A DNA stretch of 34,982 bases from WLMZ01 sp037139095 (GTDB lineage Bacteria > Actinomycetota > Acidimicrobiia > Acidimicrobiales > Ilumatobacteraceae), in assembly GCA_037139095.1 (NCBI GenBank), contig JBAXHD010000030.1:1-34982 (forward strand), given 5' to 3'. The notes below the pieces were generated by a model. The model was given only the letters and a program-made list of their open reading frames with translations. It had not been told where the DNA came from and searched no databases. Shown here one piece after another: positions 32,575-34,982 of the stretch. Numbering within the stretch: position 1 is the first letter of the stretch; each line of letters begins with the position of its first letter. Made by a program: the position numbers and the translations under genes.

Positions 32575-33527
32575 GGCTTGGCTCCGCCCCATTGCAGCAC
32601 GGTGCTTGCCGCGGTCATGCCGGCGCCGAAGCCCACGAGCAGTACGAGATCGCCCTGCTCGACTCGGCCGTTGTCGAGCGCATCGACCAACGCCAGGGGA
32701 ATCGAGGCGGCCGATGTGTTGCCCGTGTAGTGCAGCACCGTTGAGGCTCGCTCGATAGGGATGCCGAGGCGATCGCATGCGGCTTGGATAATGCGCAGGT
32801 TGGCCTGATGGGGAACGACCAATTTGATGTCGTCGGCGGTGACGCCAGCGTGCTGCATCGACTTGGTGGCCGAGTCGACCATGATGCGTACGGCGCGACG
32901 GAAGACCTCTTTGCCCTCCATTTGGATGAAGCCACCGACCTCGGTGTATAGAAATCGTTCGGCGCTGCCGTCGGCATCGAGATCCCAACCGAGCAGTTGT
33001 CCGGGGCCTTCGACATGCTCGAGCACTACGGCGCCCGAACCGTCGGCGAACAAGATGGCGGTGTTGCGGTCGGTCCAGTCGGTGATGCGGGCCAACGTGT
33101 CGGTGCCGATGACCAAGACCTTGCGAGCGCCCATTGCGATGAGACCGTGAGCGTTGACTAAGCCATACATAAAGCCCGAGCACGCCGCGTTGATGTCGAA
33201 CGCGCCGCAGCGCAGGCCGAGTTCGTTTTGGACGGTGGCCGATGTTGCCGGCACCGTGCGGTCGGGGGTGGTGGTGGCCAAGATCAGCGCATCGATTTCG
33301 GTGGGGTCGATGCCGGCCATGTCGAGCGCCTTGCGACCCGATTCAATTGAGAGTCCTGCGGTGGTGCCGCCTACGTGGCGTTCGCGAATGCCGGTGCGCT
33401 CGATGATCCAGTCGTCGCTGGTTTCGAACATGCCTTCGAGGTCTTTGTTGGTGAGCACCTTGGGCGGCAGTGCCGAGCCCCAGCCGGTGATGACGGCGCC
33501 GCGGACGCCTTGGGGAATCTTGGGCAT
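32571..33527 (-). CDS. fabH: 3-oxoacyl-ACP synthase III FabH
   Basis: Initiating condensing enzyme of 318 residues that joins an acyl-CoA primer to malonyl-ACP. The triad is Cys116 in NAACSGFMYGL, His240 in VVPHQANLRI and Asn270 in YTGNTSAASIPLAL. The N-terminus has TSDDWIIERTGIRERH, the CoA-site region. The ATG at 33527 lies 1 bp after the fabD stop, and the stop overlaps fabG. Nothing visible decides straight- versus branched-chain primer use. Confidence 0.97.
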   Translation of the reverse strand: MPKIPQGVRGAVITGWGSALPPKVLTNKDLEGMFETSDDWIIERTGIRERHVGGTTAGLSIESGRKALDMAGIDPTEIDALILATTTPDRTVPATSATVQNELGLRCGAFDINAACSGFMYGLVNAHGLIAMGARKVLVIGTDTLARITDWTDRNTAILFADGSGAVVLEHVEGPGQLLGWDLDADGSAERFLYTEVGGFIQMEGKEVFRRAVRIMVDSATKSMQHAGVTADDIKLVVPHQANLRIIQAACDRLGIPIERASTVLHYTGNTSAASIPLALVDALDNGRVEQGDLVLLVGFGAGMTAASTVLQWGGAKP

Positions 33528-33528
33528 G

Positions 33529-34704
33529 TCAGACCGTCCTGAGCCAGGCAATGGGTTGGCGTAGCGTGATTCGTTCGCCATTGACGGCGATGTAACTCTG
33601 CAAGATTCCGGAGAAGGCCGAGCGAACTTCGGTATCGCCAATGTGGCCGAGCACCATGCCCACCGTGACGGCGCAACCGTCGGCAATGTTGGGCAGGGGA
33701 GTGAACACTCCGGCAGCGGGACTCACTACAAGTCGCTCGCTAGCAAACAAATGCTCGCCCTCGAATTGGGTGGTGGTGCGAGGTGAGTCGGCGTTGACCC
33801 ATTCGATGAGCTTGTCGAGTTCTTCGGGGGTCGACACCGAGATGGTGCGAGCCGAGTCGACGGTGCGCTTGGCCATGCCGGTGAGCACGCCGCCCGGGCC
33901 GAGTTCGGCGAAGCCATGCACGCCGAGTTCGGCGAGGGTGAGCAAACAATGCTTCCAGCGAACCGGGCTGCTGAGCTGAGCCGACAACAGACTGGCCCAC
34001 ACGGCGCCGGTGTCGTGAGCGAGTGCATCGACATTGCTGACGACAGGGACTTCGGTGTCGCGTGGGTTCGCCTCGGCGATGGCCTGGCGCAACCGATCGC
34101 GAGCGGGGGCCATGAACGGAGTGTGGAACGCGCCGCTCACTTGCAATGGCATCACCTTTTTGGCGCCGAGTTCTTTGGCGACGATGGTTGCCGCGGCGAT
34201 GCCTTCGGGTGAGCCAGCAATCACTACTTGGCCGGGGGCGTTGAAGTTGGCGACCCACACATCGCTGTCGGCGCGCCGACATGCAATCTCGACCTGATCA
34301 TCGTCGAGGCCTAACACAGCGGCCATCGTGCCGGGGTTGTTGATGCCAGCGTGATGCATGGCGTCGGCTCGTTCGCACACCAAGCGCACGCCGTCTTCGA
34401 AGCTGAGCGCGCCGCTTGCGGTGAGCGCTGTGTATTCGCCGAGGCTGTGCCCTGCGCAGAAGCTGGGTTCGATTCCGAGACGCTCGACGGCATCGAGCAC
34501 CATCAGGCTGGAGACAAACGTGGTGAGTTGCGCGTTGCGTGTGTCGCGCAGTTCTTCGGCATCGGCATCGAGCAGCAGACGGGCTACATCGCGCCCGGCG
34601 TACGTGGATGCCTCTTCGACAAGCTCCCAGCTTTCGTGATCAGCCCACGGGCGTCCCATGCCCGGCCGTTGTGACCCTTGGCCCGGGAAGGTAAAAGCAA
34701 GCAT
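33529..34704 (-). CDS. fabD: Malonyl-CoA:ACP transacylase FabD with C-terminal lipoyl-like barrel
   Basis: Transacylase that loads malonate on ACP. The first 310 residues are a normal FabD: FTFPGQGSQ (4-12), nucleophile Ser87 in GHSLGE, catalytic His194 in GAFHTPFM, and the ELGPGGVLTG loop. It has 391 residues, about 80 more than usual. The extra part (about 322-389) reads as a biotinyl/lipoyl-type barrel: VVSPAAGVF, GCAVTVGMVLGHI, then EVRSAFSGILQ and NGERITLRQPIAWL. The loop that would carry the modified lysine (MKM) is only GDTE, so it cannot be biotinylated or lipoylated in the normal way. First gene of the fab operon; GAGGAG lies 14 nt before the ATG. Confidence 0.93.
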   Translation of the reverse strand: MLAFTFPGQGSQRPGMGRPWADHESWELVEEASTYAGRDVARLLLDADAEELRDTRNAQLTTFVSSLMVLDAVERLGIEPSFCAGHSLGEYTALTASGALSFEDGVRLVCERADAMHHAGINNPGTMAAVLGLDDDQVEIACRRADSDVWVANFNAPGQVVIAGSPEGIAAATIVAKELGAKKVMPLQVSGAFHTPFMAPARDRLRQAIAEANPRDTEVPVVSNVDALAHDTGAVWASLLSAQLSSPVRWKHCLLTLAELGVHGFAELGPGGVLTGMAKRTVDSARTISVSTPEELDKLIEWVNADSPRTTTQFEGEHLFASERLVVSPAAGVFTPLPNIADGCAVTVGMVLGHIGDTEVRSAFSGILQSYIAVNGERITLRQPIAWLRTV

Positions 34705-34750
34705 GTGCGGTGGTTGATCTCCTCGTGCGGGGTGATGCCCTTGACGGCAG

Positions 34751-34756
34751 AGGTTA
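34751..34756 (-). promoter_or_regulatory. -10 element TAACCT of the fab operon
   Basis: TAACCT on the minus strand, about 46 bp before the fabD ATG, leaving a short leader that contains GAGGAG. No clear -35 is seen at the right distance. Confidence 0.35.
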
Positions 34757-34822
34757 GACGGTGGCGGAGACGCGCACGGTGCTACCGGCGGGTAGCAAGA
34801 CAACATGGTTCAGAACGACGGG

Positions 34823-34850
34823 TTGTCTCGACGCGGCGCGTGGCTACACT
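34823..34850 (+). promoter_or_regulatory. Promoter of tRNA-Leu
   Basis: TTGTCT at 34823-34828 and TACACT at 34845-34850, with a 16-bp spacer, end 12 nt before the mature tRNA. Confidence 0.55.
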
Positions 34851-34862
34851 GGCCGTTCACTT

Positions 34863-34945
34863 GCCCGAGTGGCGGAATGGCAGACGCGGAGGACTCAAAA
34901 TCCTTTGTTGGCAACAACGTGTGGGTTCGAGTCCCACCTCGGGCA
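34863..34945 (+). tRNA. tRNA-Leu (anticodon CAA)
   Basis: The acceptor stem GCCCGAG (34863-34869) pairs with CTCGGGC (34938-34944), followed by discriminator A. The anticodon stem GAGGA/TCCTT encloses the loop CTCAAAA with anticodon CAA at 34896-34898. A long variable arm (about 34906-34920) marks a class II tRNA, as leucine tRNAs are. The T-arm is GTGGG-TTCGAGT-CCCAC. CCA is not encoded. It reads the leucine codon UUG. Confidence 0.95.
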
Positions 34946-34947
34946 CT

Positions 34948-34973
34948 ACTTGTCGGACTTCAGTCCAACAAGT
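34948..34973 (+). terminator. Hairpin after tRNA-Leu
   Basis: ACTTGTCGGAC (34948-34958) pairs with GTCCAACAAGT (34963-34973) with one mismatch and a TTCA loop. It lies 2 bp after the tRNA. There is no strong T-run before the window ends. Confidence 0.55.
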
Positions 34974-34982
34974 TCAACTGAT

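Noticed and set aside
31579..33183. Very long N-terminal extensions of fabF and fabG open frames
   Set aside because: The extra parts are Arg/His-rich out-of-frame readings of acpP and fabH; family N-termini and the stop/start overlaps set the true starts.

Overview
The window is a gene-dense stretch of a high-GC bacterial chromosome. It carries housekeeping and core-metabolism genes with one lipid-catabolism block. I see no prophage, insertion sequence or CRISPR array. Gene content points to an actinobacterium, most likely an Acidimicrobiia-type lineage (inference only). The evidence is a menaquinone pathway, an F420-type luciferase-like oxidoreductase, an EthA-like Baeyer-Villiger monooxygenase, an MtrA/MtrB/LpqB-like signalling group, the era/dinG/uppS/recO/glyS neighbourhood, and TANNNT hexamers 6-10 nt before many start codons, as expected for leaderless transcripts.

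Layout. 1-5.7 kb is a menaquinone locus: menA (3' part), menH, a FrnE/DsbA-like protein, menD, menF and menG, in alternating orientations with very short gaps. 5.8-14.5 kb is an acyl-CoA/lipid catabolism block: acyl-CoA dehydrogenase, EthA-like monooxygenase, FadD19-like acyl-CoA synthetase, LLM oxidoreductase, a zinc-ribbon protein of unknown role, a repeat-bearing intergenic region (11.8-12.3 kb), a MaoC hydratase and a second acyl-CoA synthetase. 14.6-24.8 kb holds era, a GerMN lipoprotein with a sensor kinase and a STAS protein, a divergent response regulator, dinG, uppS, an unannotated UppS-like gene, recO, glyS and a second, atypical response regulator. 24.9-29.1 kb has a small monooxygenase, trpC-trpF-trpB-trpA and a small Cys/His-rich protein. 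29.1-34.7 kb holds an AT-richer gap, a peroxiredoxin coupled to fabZ, and the type II fatty acid synthesis operon fabD-fabH-fabG-acpP-fabF. The window ends with tRNA-Leu(CAA) and a hairpin.

Most interesting system. The uppS gene (20641-21348, minus) keeps the catalytic Asp26 region but has lost the C-terminal RxG tail and the metal-binding Glu of homodimeric UppS enzymes. The divergent neighbouring ORF (21422-22009, plus) is a degenerate full-length UppS homologue. It lacks the catalytic Asp but keeps exactly the Glu and the RRFGG tail that its partner lacks. This is the division of labour of eukaryotic DHDDS/NgBR (Rer2/Nus1), so the pair looks like a bacterial heteromeric cis-prenyltransferase for the cell-wall carrier lipid. 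Other points of note are a FabD fused to a lipoyl-like barrel without a modifiable lysine, a response regulator without its phospho-acceptor Asp, an MtrAB-LpqB-like module with rearranged gene order, and a 137-bp inverted-repeat element.
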